From: an uncultured bacterium
GTDB lineage: Bacteria > Cyanobacteriota > Vampirovibrionia > Gastranaerophilales > Gastranaerophilaceae
Direction of reading: 5' to 3'
Length of the DNA: 64,000 nt
NCBI GenBank assembly: GCA_947361225.1
Contig: CANAIK010000002.1
Span: 1-64,000, forward strand
In this document: positions 35,943 to 44,331 of the stretch, piece after piece
Position numbering within the stretch: position 1 is the stretch's first letter
Layout of the letters: every line of letters starts with the position of its first letter
Translations under genes and position numbers: made by a program
The notes under the pieces: model-generated
The model's database searches: none
What the model was told of the DNA's origin: nothing
Seen by the model: only the letters and a program-made list of their open reading frames with translations

Positions 35943-36160
35943 TCGTCAATTATTACCTGTTTAAGTTCGATATCGGGTTTTCCTAAAACACGAACCAATT
36001 CAAGAACAGATGCTTTCATCTGGCATTTTTGGCTTGAGTTGTTAAAGAAATCCGTATAAAAACAACCCTCGCAATTGCAGCCCCTTTTATAACATTCAAT
36101 TGCAGTTTGTGTCCATCTTCTTACTGCTGTAGCTCTGCCTAAATCTCTACTTTTAATCAC
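35939..36160 (-). CDS. small four-cysteine protein, 73 aa
   Basis: Basic N-terminus (MIKSRDLGRATAVRRWTQTA) followed by a cluster of cysteines, CYKRGCNCEGC and a further Cys in SQKCQMKA, then a helical end. The Cys pattern suggests a zinc ribbon or small metal site, perhaps nucleic-acid binding. Similar short sequences with RRWTQTAIECY occur in other anaerobes as far as I recall, without a function. GTG at 36160 has GGGAG nine bases upstream. Confidence 0.65.
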   Translation of the reverse strand: MIKSRDLGRATAVRRWTQTAIECYKRGCNCEGCFYTDFFNNSSQKCQMKASVLELVRVLGKPDIELKQVIIDD

Positions 36161-36212
36161 TTATAAACTCTCCCAAATCTGTTGCGCCAAATAACAAAAG
36201 CTGTATCGTCGT

Positions 36213-36242
36213 TTGCTTAGTGCCCCTTGGCTTTAATATAAT
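36213..36242 (+). promoter_or_regulatory. promoter upstream of the pnp leader region
   Basis: TTGCTT (36213-36218), 18 nt, TATAAT (36237-36242). Predicted start near 36249, more than 320 nt before pnp. Confidence 0.55.
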
Positions 36243-36248
36243 TATATC

Positions 36249-36496
36249 GTTTCAGTATCAATTATCAAGCAGTTTTTAGCCAATTATTAAGGAAATTTAC
36301 AATCATGGTATCACGCTTAAAGCTTGTGTTTCAAGGGTCCTGACCCGTCAAAACCATGATGAGTCATGGTTTTTGACCTGTTGGTTTTCTCAAAACCATG
36401 GCTTGTCTATGATATCGACGAATTTAAAAAAAATTAAAAACGTAAACAATTGTAAATAATACAATAAAATCCATGACTTATTGTCATGGATTTTTT
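36249..36496 (+). ncRNA. candidate small RNA or pnp leader with terminator-like hairpin
   Basis: Gene-free stretch between a promoter and an intrinsic-terminator-like hairpin (AAAATCCATGAC, TTATT, GTCATGGATTTT, TT at 36466-36496). Inside is a second strong hairpin: GTCAAAACCATG (36347-36358), ATGAGT, CATGG-TTTTT-GAC (to 36377). CAAAACCATG recurs at 36391-36400. No protein frame is convincing. It could be a free-standing RNA of about 250 nt or an attenuator controlling pnp. It is not recognised as 6S, RNase P or tmRNA. Confidence 0.4.
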
Positions 36497-36577
36497 GCCT
36501 TCTTCTTGTTTTCTTGCACTTGAATCACCTTTATTATAAAATTTATATATAAATATGTAAAAGAAAGAAGAAAAAAA

Positions 36578-38716
36578 ATGAACAAACCAGAAAGTAAAAA
36601 AATGGTACTTACGGTTGGTGGGAAAACCGTAGAAATTGAAACAGGAAAATACGCAAAACAAGCAACTTCATCCGTTACCGTAAAATGCGGCAATACAATG
36701 CTTTTCATCCACGCAACAGTAAGTAAAGAACCAAGAGTCGGAATCGACTTTTTCCCTCTTTTAATAGATTATGAAGAAAGAATGTCAGCAATCGGGAAAA
36801 TCCCCGGAGGCTACACAAGAACCGAAGGGCGCTCAAGCGAGAAAGCAATATTAATTTCAAGATTAATCGATAGACCAATAAGACCCTTGTGGCCCAAAGG
36901 ATATAGAAACGACGTTCAAATCGTTTCGCAATTATTTGCTTATGATCAAGAAGAACAACCCGATATCTTATCAATAATCGGAGCATCGACCGCTCTTATG
37001 CTTTCAGGAGCTCCTTTTGAAGGTCCGGTTGGTGCGGTTCGTGTTGGAAGAATCGACGGACAATTTATAATTAACCCGACCCACAGTCAAGACGAAAAAT
37101 CCGATATGAATATAGTTATCGCAGGTACCAAAGAATCTGTAATAATGGTTGAGGCGGGCTGTAAATTCGTTAGTGAAGACGATATTCTATCAGCAGTTGA
37201 ACTTGCTCAGGTTGAAATTGCAAAACAATGCGAGGCGCAAATTGCTTTTGCAGCTGAGTGCGGGGTTACTAAAGAAGAATTTGTTAATCCTTATAATACT
37301 GAAGAACTTGCTTTAATTATTAAAGAAATCGCTTATGATACCGTGGTTGAGGCTTATCACACTCCCGATAGGGATTTAAGAAGTGAAAAATTAGACGAAA
37401 TTAAAAAAGTTGTTAAAGAAAAAATCGAATCCTTAGGAGAAGATCATCCGATAGCTCAAATGATTGAAGAAACAGGAATTGACTTTGTTGCTGAAGAATT
37501 CAAGGCACTTGAGAAAAAAATAATGCGCTCAATGATTAAAAACGAAGGAATTAGAGCAGACGGCAGAAAAACAACCGAAGTGCGTCCCATTTGGTGTGAA
37601 GTTGGAGTTTTGCCCGGAGTTCACGGGAGCGCTGTTTTTACACGTGGTCAAACCCAAATTTTATCAGCTGCAACTTTAGCCGGTCCCGGAATGGCTCAAG
37701 AATTAGACGGGGTTGATCCTATTAAAACAAAAGATTATATGCATAAATATATTTTCCCCGGATTCTCGGTTGGTGAAGTTAAACCCTTAAGAGGTCCCGG
37801 ACGTCGTGAAGTGGGTCACGGAAACTTAGCCGAAAGAGCAAATGTTCCTGCACTTCCTTCAAAAGATGATTTTCCTTATGCAATAAGAGTTACAAGTGAT
37901 GTTCTTGAATCCAACGGTTCAACTTCTATGGGTTCAACCTGCGCAAGTTCTATGGCGCTAATGGATGCAGGGGTTCCTGTTAAATGTATGATTGGCGGTG
38001 TTGCAATGGGCTTAATCCACGAGGACGATACCGATATCGTATTAACAGATATTCAAGGAATTGAAGATTTCTTAGGCGATATGGACTTTAAAGTAACAGG
38101 AAACGAAACAGGAATTACAGCCCTTCAAATGGATATGAAAATTAAAGGAATTTCAAATCCAACACTAAAAAGAGCGCTTGAACAAGCCCGTGAAGGCAGA
38201 TTGCATATAATGGACTGTATGAAAGAGGCAATTAGTGAACCAAGAAAAGAAATTTCACCGAACGCTCCAAGATTATTGTCAATGACAATCCCAACAGAAG
38301 ACATTGGAACAGTAATCGGACCCGGCGGTAAAACAATTCGAGGAATAATTGACGCAACCGGAGCTGAAATCGACATTCAAGACGACGGAAAAGTTACGAT
38401 TACATCTAACGACAAAGAAGGAGCGGAATTGGCTCAAAAAATGATTAAAGATTTAACCTTTAAACCCGAACCCGGTATGATTTGCAAGGGTAAAGTCGTA
38501 AGAATCATTCCAATCGGAGCTTTTGTTGAACTTGCCCCCGGAAAAGACGGAATGGTACACATTTCACAAATTTGTCAGGAAAAAATCGAAACAATCGAAC
38601 CCCACTTAAAAGTCGGTCAACAAGTTATTGTTAAGGTTCAAAAAATCGATGACAAAGGAAGGGTAAACTTAACCATTAAAGGTGTAAGTGAAGAAGATAG
38701 AGCAAAATTTCAATAA
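36578..38716 (+). CDS. pnp: polynucleotide phosphorylase
   Basis: 712 residues: two RNase PH domains (about 10-230 and 310-545) around a helical linker, then KH (about 555-615) and S1 (about 625-695) RNA-binding domains. GRSSEKAILISRLIDRPIRP, FTRGQTQILSAATL, SNGSTSMGSTCASSMALMDAGVP and the KH motif GTVIGPGGKTIRGI are diagnostic. It degrades RNA 3'-5' with phosphate and trims RNA in the degradosome. A purine-rich AAAGAAAGAAG serves as ribosome site. The structured leader upstream may provide control, as known for pnp elsewhere. Confidence 0.97.
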   Translation: MNKPESKKMVLTVGGKTVEIETGKYAKQATSSVTVKCGNTMLFIHATVSKEPRVGIDFFPLLIDYEERMSAIGKIPGGYTRTEGRSSEKAILISRLIDRPIRPLWPKGYRNDVQIVSQLFAYDQEEQPDILSIIGASTALMLSGAPFEGPVGAVRVGRIDGQFIINPTHSQDEKSDMNIVIAGTKESVIMVEAGCKFVSEDDILSAVELAQVEIAKQCEAQIAFAAECGVTKEEFVNPYNTEELALIIKEIAYDTVVEAYHTPDRDLRSEKLDEIKKVVKEKIESLGEDHPIAQMIEETGIDFVAEEFKALEKKIMRSMIKNEGIRADGRKTTEVRPIWCEVGVLPGVHGSAVFTRGQTQILSAATLAGPGMAQELDGVDPIKTKDYMHKYIFPGFSVGEVKPLRGPGRREVGHGNLAERANVPALPSKDDFPYAIRVTSDVLESNGSTSMGSTCASSMALMDAGVPVKCMIGGVAMGLIHEDDTDIVLTDIQGIEDFLGDMDFKVTGNETGITALQMDMKIKGISNPTLKRALEQAREGRLHIMDCMKEAISEPRKEISPNAPRLLSMTIPTEDIGTVIGPGGKTIRGIIDATGAEIDIQDDGKVTITSNDKEGAELAQKMIKDLTFKPEPGMICKGKVVRIIPIGAFVELAPGKDGMVHISQICQEKIETIEPHLKVGQQVIVKVQKIDDKGRVNLTIKGVSEEDRAKFQ

Positions 38717-38725
38717 AATAAAAAT

Positions 38726-38752
38726 AAACCCCTCTTAATTGAGGGGTTTTTA
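38726..38752. terminator. bidirectional terminator between pnp and fliE
   Basis: AAACCCCTC and GAGGGGTTT form a 9-bp stem with TTAATT in the loop, bordered by A and T runs on both sides. It serves convergent pnp and flgB-flgC-fliE transcripts. Confidence 0.8.
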
Positions 38753-38753
38753 A

Positions 38754-39176
38754 TTAAATGGACATATTTTTAAATTCATTATAAGCATTGAGCATTTGGT
38801 TTCTAAGTTGAATCGCCATTTGCATTGCAAGATTTGATTTTTGGGCTGAAATCATAACTTCGTGGACACTAATATCTCCTCCTGAGGCAAATGTCTCAAA
38901 ATCAGCCTCAGCTCCCCTTTGAACCTGATTCAATTCTTCAATGCTGTTAGAAAAACCGGTTTTTATATCCTGCGCCATTTTTGCAACATCGCTAATTTGG
39001 TTTTGATTGTTGGAAACCTCAATCCCTCCTTTAATTGGAGTTTCATTCATTGAATTAAAAATTTCATCGAAATTTTTGTTAATATTATCCTTGGATTCTT
39101 GAAAAACTTTGTTATAGTTGCTTATTGAGTTCTCAAAACCATTTAAGATATTTGTGTTAATTGAAAAATTATTCAT
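38754..39176 (-). CDS. fliE: flagellar hook-basal body protein FliE
   Basis: 140 residues, slightly longer than the ~105 of model species owing to a longer N-terminus. The conserved C-terminal helix (SVHEVMISAQKSNLAMQMAIQLRNQMLNAYNEF) is plain. FliE joins the MS-ring and rod and is needed for export of rod proteins. Third gene of flgB-flgC-fliE, 12 nt after flgC. Confidence 0.92.
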   Translation of the reverse strand: MNNFSINTNILNGFENSISNYNKVFQESKDNINKNFDEIFNSMNETPIKGGIEVSNNQNQISDVAKMAQDIKTGFSNSIEELNQVQRGAEADFETFASGGDISVHEVMISAQKSNLAMQMAIQLRNQMLNAYNEFKNMSI

Positions 39177-39188
39177 TTCCTATTTCCT

Positions 39189-39680
39189 TTATATATTAAG
39201 CGCACTTTGAATCATAGTTTTTGTGGTTTGCGCTAAAGTAACGTTCGCTTCATAAGCTCTTGAGGCTGAAACCAGATTCACCATTTCCTCAACAACATTT
39301 ATATTGGGAAGTTCAACATATCCATTCTCATCGGCATCAGGATGGTTGGGATCGTATATAATTTTAGTGGGATTTTGCGCATCCGTTATTGAATCGACCT
39401 GAACCCCTTTGGCAATGATATTTTCTGACTGGCTCACCCCGCCTTTTAAATAAGGCTCATTATTTTGGTTGTATTCAACCTTTGCGTTGCCGTTGGGGAA
39501 ATTAAAACCGTTTTTAATAGCCATTTCTCTAAAGTTTACCTGTTTTTTATGATAAACCTCTTTTTCACCCTTGGCGTTTCTTGTTGTGTTAACATTTGCA
39601 ATGTTTGATGACAAAGTATCCATTTTTATTCTTTGTGCGTGCATTCCACTGGATGCTATATCAAAAATTTCAAAACCCAT
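39189..39680 (-). CDS. flgC: flagellar basal-body rod protein FlgC
   Basis: 163 residues. The N-terminal rod motif FDIASSGMHAQRIKMDTLSSNIANVNT and the C-terminal helix EMVNLVSASRAYEANVTLAQTTKTM are typical. It forms part of the proximal rod. Spaced 17 nt from flgB. Confidence 0.95.
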   Translation of the reverse strand: MGFEIFDIASSGMHAQRIKMDTLSSNIANVNTTRNAKGEKEVYHKKQVNFREMAIKNGFNFPNGNAKVEYNQNNEPYLKGGVSQSENIIAKGVQVDSITDAQNPTKIIYDPNHPDADENGYVELPNINVVEEMVNLVSASRAYEANVTLAQTTKTMIQSALNI

Positions 39681-39697
39681 ATTTATAAATCCTTATT

Positions 39698-40162
39698 CTA
39701 GTTTTGTCCCTTAATTACTTGTTCTAGTTGCGTATATGATTTCGATAGCAAAGAAGCTACGGTTTGGTATTGCATTGCGGTTTTAGCCTCCCCCATCATT
39801 TCTTCTTCAATATTAACGTTATTATTGTCTAAACCAAGAGGATCCGATGTATCAACCTCAATATCAACCGAAAAACCGTCTTTTGTGTTGGAATTTAAAA
39901 AAGCAAGTCTAGCCGGGTCCTGAGACTTAAGAAGTTGAGTCGGATTCTGTTTATAAAGATTCGAATTCTCAATTTTAATGTTTTCTTTCTCATTCTCTCT
40001 TTCAATAACGTTTCTTAAGTTGGATTCAAACGAAACTTCTTTTCTTTGATAATTAGGAGTTAGAACATTAGCGGTATTAGACCCAATCGCCTTTTGACGC
40101 TCATAAAGTCCGTCGAGCGCTAAGTGGGCAATATCTTTTGTTCTATTTGAAATAATATCCAT
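39698..40162 (-). CDS. flgB: flagellar basal-body rod protein FlgB
   Basis: 154 residues. The start IISNRTKDIAHLALDGLYERQKAIGSNTANVLTPNYQRK and the C-terminal MMGEAKTAMQYQTVASLLSKSYTQLEQVI match FlgB. Ribosome site AAGGAA precedes ATG. It follows the histidine kinase gene by 9 nt, so the kinase and the early rod genes share a transcript. Confidence 0.93.
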   Translation of the reverse strand: MDIISNRTKDIAHLALDGLYERQKAIGSNTANVLTPNYQRKEVSFESNLRNVIERENEKENIKIENSNLYKQNPTQLLKSQDPARLAFLNSNTKDGFSVDIEVDTSDPLGLDNNNVNIEEEMMGEAKTAMQYQTVASLLSKSYTQLEQVIKGQN

Positions 40163-40171
40163 AGTTTTTCC

Positions 40172-41389
40172 TTATCTAACTTTCGCACAAGGTACAAAAA
40201 GAGCGAAAATGGTTTCTTTTTCATCGCTTTTTTCTAATTCCAAGACTCCAAATTGGGAATCAATGTATTTTTTGCAAACGCTCAAACCCACGCCCCATCC
40301 GTCTTTTTTGGTTGTAAATCCCTGGTTAAAAATTTTTGCTTGATTGTCTTTTTCAATTGGTTTTCCGTGGTTTATAATTGAAATTTTAATCTTAGTGTCA
40401 ATTTGTTCGATTTTTATAATAATATTGTCATTCTCAGTTGAATCGTGTGCGTTTTTTATAATGTTATTAAGAATAATTAAAAATTTCTCACTATCAACAA
40501 ACCCGTTCGCCTCAATATCGGCAATTTCATCTACAAGAATAATTTTATTGTTTTTTTCCTTAAGAATTAAAGAATAAGTTTTTATTGATTCTTGAATAAT
40601 CTCTTTAATATTTTTTTCACAAAGATTAACCAAATCCAAATTTTTAAACAACTCCAATTGCGATTTTATAAGTTGAATCGATTTTTTAATCGGTTCAATT
40701 GTTTTTGTATCATTTGTTTTTTTCTCAAAAATTCGGCTGTAGATATCCAGTATGCTGAGTTGATTTTTTATCTCGTGCGCAACCTGTCTTACCCCTTGAT
40801 AAATTTCGTTTCTCAAATTTTTGTTTGTTTCGTTTATTGTTTCATAGTTTTGTTGAATTTTTAGGTTGTATTCGCTTTCCTTATAAGATTCATTAAGTTG
40901 ATTAACAAGATTCAAAACTGCCTCGTTCATAAGGTCGTTTTCCCTTCTTTCAGGGCGATATTCATAAAATTTTTCATCATAGTTAACCAAAAACGAACTC
41001 TTTAATGTTTCATAGACCTCAAAAACCAACTTGGAGTTAATTTTTAAATAAATTTCGTATTTATCATCGACCCCTCGAAACAAAAAAGCACAATTGTATC
41101 TTCTTGAATTAAGGACAACAAAACCGATTTTTTCAATATCGAATTTTTCGAATTCATAGTCATTAAAAGTTTTTAGAATGATATTCTTAGAATATTCAAT
41201 CCGTCTTATTAAACTATCAATTCCAACGATTTTTTCGAAATATGAAAAAACAACCGAAGGAGTGTTATTTTTTGCAATCGGCTCTAAAACACTTCTTATT
41301 AGTGCTTTTACAGATTCAAAAGAATATAATTCTACTTGAATTAAATCGTTTCTGCTAAAATATTTACTAAAACGTTGTTTTTGTTTCAT
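40172..41389 (-). CDS. sensor histidine kinase of the flagellar operon
   Basis: 405 residues, no membrane helix. An N-terminal ~180-residue sensory region of unknown fold is followed by a short coiled segment, the phospho-acceptor H-box VAHEIKNQLSILDIYSR (His near residue 208), and an ATPase domain with ILNNIIKNAHDST (N-box) and DGWGVGLSVCKKYI (G-box). A soluble kinase placed before flgB recalls the FlgS-type kinases that sense basal-body assembly in other phyla; this role is inference. Partner regulator may be the NarL-type gene just upstream or the receiver in the fliM operon. Confidence 0.88.
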   Translation of the reverse strand: MKQKQRFSKYFSRNDLIQVELYSFESVKALIRSVLEPIAKNNTPSVVFSYFEKIVGIDSLIRRIEYSKNIILKTFNDYEFEKFDIEKIGFVVLNSRRYNCAFLFRGVDDKYEIYLKINSKLVFEVYETLKSSFLVNYDEKFYEYRPERRENDLMNEAVLNLVNQLNESYKESEYNLKIQQNYETINETNKNLRNEIYQGVRQVAHEIKNQLSILDIYSRIFEKKTNDTKTIEPIKKSIQLIKSQLELFKNLDLVNLCEKNIKEIIQESIKTYSLILKEKNNKIILVDEIADIEANGFVDSEKFLIILNNIIKNAHDSTENDNIIIKIEQIDTKIKISIINHGKPIEKDNQAKIFNQGFTTKKDGWGVGLSVCKKYIDSQFGVLELEKSDEKETIFALFVPCAKVR

Positions 41390-41415
41390 TGTCCTTGAAT
41401 CCGATTATTACAAGT

Positions 41416-41464
41416 GTTGAATAAAACAGAAAAGCGTTTTTTTTGCCTTACTGTTTTATTCAAC
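41416..41464. repeat. 14-bp perfect inverted repeat between kinase and regulator genes
   Basis: GTTGAATAAAACAG (41416-41429) and CTGTTTTATTCAAC (41451-41464) surround a 21-nt loop containing eight T. A second perfect 11-bp hairpin without a T-run lies at 41514-41540 (TTAAGGGTTCA, AGTAT, TGAACCCTTAA). Either could protect a 3' end, bind a regulator, or belong to a small RNA. Confidence 0.55.
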
Positions 41465-41541
41465 TTGTAGAATGTGATGTAACAAAGGAGACTTTTTTAC
41501 TTACCATTGATTTTTAAGGGTTCAAGTATTGAACCCTTAAA

Positions 41542-42252
41542 TTATACAGCAATTTTTTTCGCTTTTGGTTTAAAGCCTTTATTAATAGCATAAAGAACGG
41601 CTTGGGTTTTTTCCTTAACTTGAAGTTTTTGGAAAATATTGTTAACGTGGGTTTTAACCGTGGTTTCAGATATAAATAAATCACGGGCAACGTCTTTGTA
41701 GGTTGCTCCTTCCAATAAAAGTGAAAGAACTTCTTCTTCTCTATTGGTTAAGTAATGAAGTAAGTTTTCCTCGTCGTCGTCTGCGTTATTAAGTGCGTTG
41801 TTCTCAAAATCTTGGAAATATTCAAAGAATTTAGAACATAGAACATTGGGAAGATAGATTTTGCCCATTGAAACTTCATCCAATGCTTTTATTAGCTGCG
41901 CTGAAACCATAGTTTTTAAGACATAACCCGCAGCCCCTACTTTCATAGCTCGATAAATCAAATCAGCATCATCATAAGCAGTTAAAACAACCACTCTTGT
42001 CTTAACGTTCAATTTTTGAATTTCACTAATTGCGTTAATTCCATCCATTTCTGGCATATTAATATCCATTAAAACGATATCGGGTTGGTATTTTTTAATT
42101 AAAGAAATTGCAACAGACGCATTTCCTGCATTTGCAATAACTTCATAGTCATTCTCAAGATTAACCAATTCTCGAACCCCGGAAGCGTGTTCGTATTTGT
42201 CATCTACAACAATGACTTTTTGCTTTCTTTTAAAATCCATTGTTCTTCTCAT
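41542..42252 (-). CDS. NarL/FixJ-family response regulator
   Basis: 236 residues: receiver domain (about 10-130) with VIVVDDK, the phospho-Asp in VLMDINMPEMDG, RVVVLTAY and Lys in GYVLKTM, then a LuxR-type DNA-binding domain (NREEEVLSLLLEGATYKDVARDLFISETTVKTHVNNIFQKL). ATG 42252 has GGAGG 6 nt upstream, which decides the start against an upstream TTG. It sits 150 nt before the flagellar kinase gene on the same strand, with hairpins between them. Confidence 0.92.
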   Translation of the reverse strand: MRRTMDFKRKQKVIVVDDKYEHASGVRELVNLENDYEVIANAGNASVAISLIKKYQPDIVLMDINMPEMDGINAISEIQKLNVKTRVVVLTAYDDADLIYRAMKVGAAGYVLKTMVSAQLIKALDEVSMGKIYLPNVLCSKFFEYFQDFENNALNNADDDEENLLHYLTNREEEVLSLLLEGATYKDVARDLFISETTVKTHVNNIFQKLQVKEKTQAVLYAINKGFKPKAKKIAV

Positions 42253-42410
42253 TAAATCCTCCAAAGTATATTTTTTATAAATTCTAATTCAATTAATGTA
42301 ACCAACAATAAAAATATACTTCTTTTGGGCGGTTTAATCATCAATATTAGGGTCGAATTTTAACCTATATAACTTGGAACTTTGTATCTAGTTCTTGAGA
42401 TTGAGAAAAT

Positions 42411-42445
42411 AAAAAAAGAGCCGGTATTAACTCAATAATACCGGC
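42411..42445 (-). terminator. nusA terminator
   Basis: GCCGGTATTA and TAATACCGGC make a perfect 10-bp stem around a 6-nt loop; on the minus strand it is followed by a long T run. It lies 20 nt behind the nusA stop, so infB is not in the same transcript. Confidence 0.85.
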
Positions 42446-42465
42446 AATGGATTATATTTGTAAAT

Positions 42466-43692
42466 TTATTCTTGGACTTCTTCTTGAGTTTCAATCTCAT
42501 CTTCTTCGTCTAGTCCGGTTTGATTAGTTTCTTCAATTGCCTCTTGCGCAATTTCATCAACTGTTTCTTCTTCTTCGATATAATCTTCTTTTGCATCTTC
42601 TTGATAATAAGAATTATCAGCGTTGTTCTCGATTTCTCTTGCTTGACTTTGAGATTTAATATCAATCTTCCATCCGGTCAATCTGTGCGCTAAACGAACA
42701 TTCTGACCCTCTCTTCCGATTGCAAGAGAAAGTTGATCGTCAGGAACAATAACAAACGCCTCTTTTCTATCGTCTTCGTCCGCCAGGATATCAACAGAAA
42801 TAATTCTAGCGGGAGATAAAGCGTTAACAATATATTCAACAGGATCCTCACTGTATCTTACGATATCGATTTTTTCATTTTTTAGTTCACCAACAATGGT
42901 TTGGATTCTTGTTCCTCTTGGTCCAATGCAGGCTCCAACCGAATCAACCGAAGGATCATTCGACCAAACGGCAAGTTTGGTTCTAAATCCTGCCTCTCTT
43001 GAAATAGATTTAATTTCAACGATTCCATCTTCAATTTCGGGAACTTCAAGTTCAAATAATTCTCGAACGATTTCGGCGTGCGCTTGAGAAACGATTACCT
43101 GAGGAAGTTTAGAGGTTTCTTTAACATCCAATACAAATACTCTTATTCTATTTCCGGGTTTATAATATTCCCCCGGAATTTGTTCTCTTGTGGGCATTAT
43201 AGCGTCAGTTTTTCCGATATTTACAATAACCGCCCTGTCTGTTCTTCTTTGGATAATTCCTGTAATTAAAGTGCCTTTTTTGGATAAGAATTCATCAAGA
43301 ACCATTTTTCTTTCAGCCTCACGAATTCTTTGGGTAATAACTTGTTTAGCGCTTTGAGCTGCGATTCTTCCAAAGTCTTGAGGGGTTACTTCGATTTTTA
43401 CTTCGTCGCCTATTTCAACGTCTTCGTCCATTTCTTTAGCTGCCTCAAGAGAAATTTCCGTATTTTCATCCTCAACTACTTCAACCACCGATTTTGTTCT
43501 AAAAACGCCAATTTCACCCGCTTGATCGTCCAAAATTGCCTCAACGTTTTGAGCGTCTTTATCTTTAATATGTTTTTTATATGCTGCAACCAAAGCATCA
43601 CACAAAGAACTTACAAGAATTTCTTTGGAAATTCCTTTTTCACGTTCGAATTGTTCAGCTGCTTCAAATAGTGCAGTTCCTATTTTAATCAT
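42466..43692 (-). CDS. nusA: transcription termination/antitermination factor NusA
   Basis: 408 residues: N-terminal RNA-polymerase-binding domain (1-130), S1 domain (about 135-200, GTLITGIIQRRTDRAVIVNIGKTDAIM), two KH domains (about 205-345, VGACIGPRGTRIQTI and LAIGREGQNVRLA) and a very acidic tail of ~65 residues instead of the repeats of enterobacteria. It modulates pausing and termination. The start overlaps rimP by 8 nt. ylxR and infB, the usual next genes, are missing here. Confidence 0.95.
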   Translation of the reverse strand: MIKIGTALFEAAEQFEREKGISKEILVSSLCDALVAAYKKHIKDKDAQNVEAILDDQAGEIGVFRTKSVVEVVEDENTEISLEAAKEMDEDVEIGDEVKIEVTPQDFGRIAAQSAKQVITQRIREAERKMVLDEFLSKKGTLITGIIQRRTDRAVIVNIGKTDAIMPTREQIPGEYYKPGNRIRVFVLDVKETSKLPQVIVSQAHAEIVRELFELEVPEIEDGIVEIKSISREAGFRTKLAVWSNDPSVDSVGACIGPRGTRIQTIVGELKNEKIDIVRYSEDPVEYIVNALSPARIISVDILADEDDRKEAFVIVPDDQLSLAIGREGQNVRLAHRLTGWKIDIKSQSQAREIENNADNSYYQEDAKEDYIEEEETVDEIAQEAIEETNQTGLDEEDEIETQEEVQE

Positions 43693-44197
43693 TATTTTCT
43701 CCTTTATTTTTATTAATTTCGATTTTATCGTTTAGTCTTGTATATTGAATTTTATCCAATGGAATAAAAATTTCGCAATTTTCGAATAAAACCACAATTC
43801 CTTTGTTTTCTTGATAATCCAAAAGCTTTACTTCGAGGGTTTTTTGAGCAGTTTCGTCAATTTGGTTTTTTAGTTTAACAATAACATCGTGATTTTTAAA
43901 AATTATATATTCTTTATTGGATTTGAATTTTCTATCAAGCCCGGGACTTGAAACTTCAAGAAAATATTTGTATGGAATAAGTTCGTCTAATAAATCCCCC
44001 AAACTTCTTGAAATTTTCTCACAATCAAGATGAGTTACTTTATGCGTTGTTGAATAGATAAAAATTCTTAAATAATAACGATTATTTTCTTTCTCAAAAG
44101 CAATTTCAATGGGAATCAGCCCCAATCTCATTGCAGTATTGTCAATAACAGGAGTTATTGTTTCTATAAGTTCTTTTTTTGAAAAATGCTCTTTCAT
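43685..44197 (-). CDS. rimP: ribosome maturation factor RimP
   Basis: 170 residues, two domains. RLGLIPIEIAFEKENNRYYLRIFIY and LDCEKISRSLGDLLDELIPYKYFLEVSSPGLDRKF are the RimP signature; the C-terminal half is an Sm-like barrel. It helps assemble the 30S subunit. First gene of rimP-nusA; TAGAAT on the minus strand about 100 nt upstream is a likely -10. The 134-bp gap to 44332 holds no other feature seen. Confidence 0.93.
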   Translation of the reverse strand: MKEHFSKKELIETITPVIDNTAMRLGLIPIEIAFEKENNRYYLRIFIYSTTHKVTHLDCEKISRSLGDLLDELIPYKYFLEVSSPGLDRKFKSNKEYIIFKNHDVIVKLKNQIDETAQKTLEVKLLDYQENKGIVVLFENCEIFIPLDKIQYTRLNDKIEINKNKGENND

Positions 44198-44331
44198 AAT
44201 CTTTTTTCTTTAAACGTTTATAAAAAAGAAGAACGCAACGATTGGTTCGAGGCGCTCCAGTTTAAGTTATAAACCAGTATGTTCTTATTCTACCATATTT
44301 TTTTCAAAAAGAAACTTTTTGTTAACAATAA

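Noticed and set aside
43330..43671. 113-codon plus-strand frame
   Set aside because: Antisense shadow of nusA.
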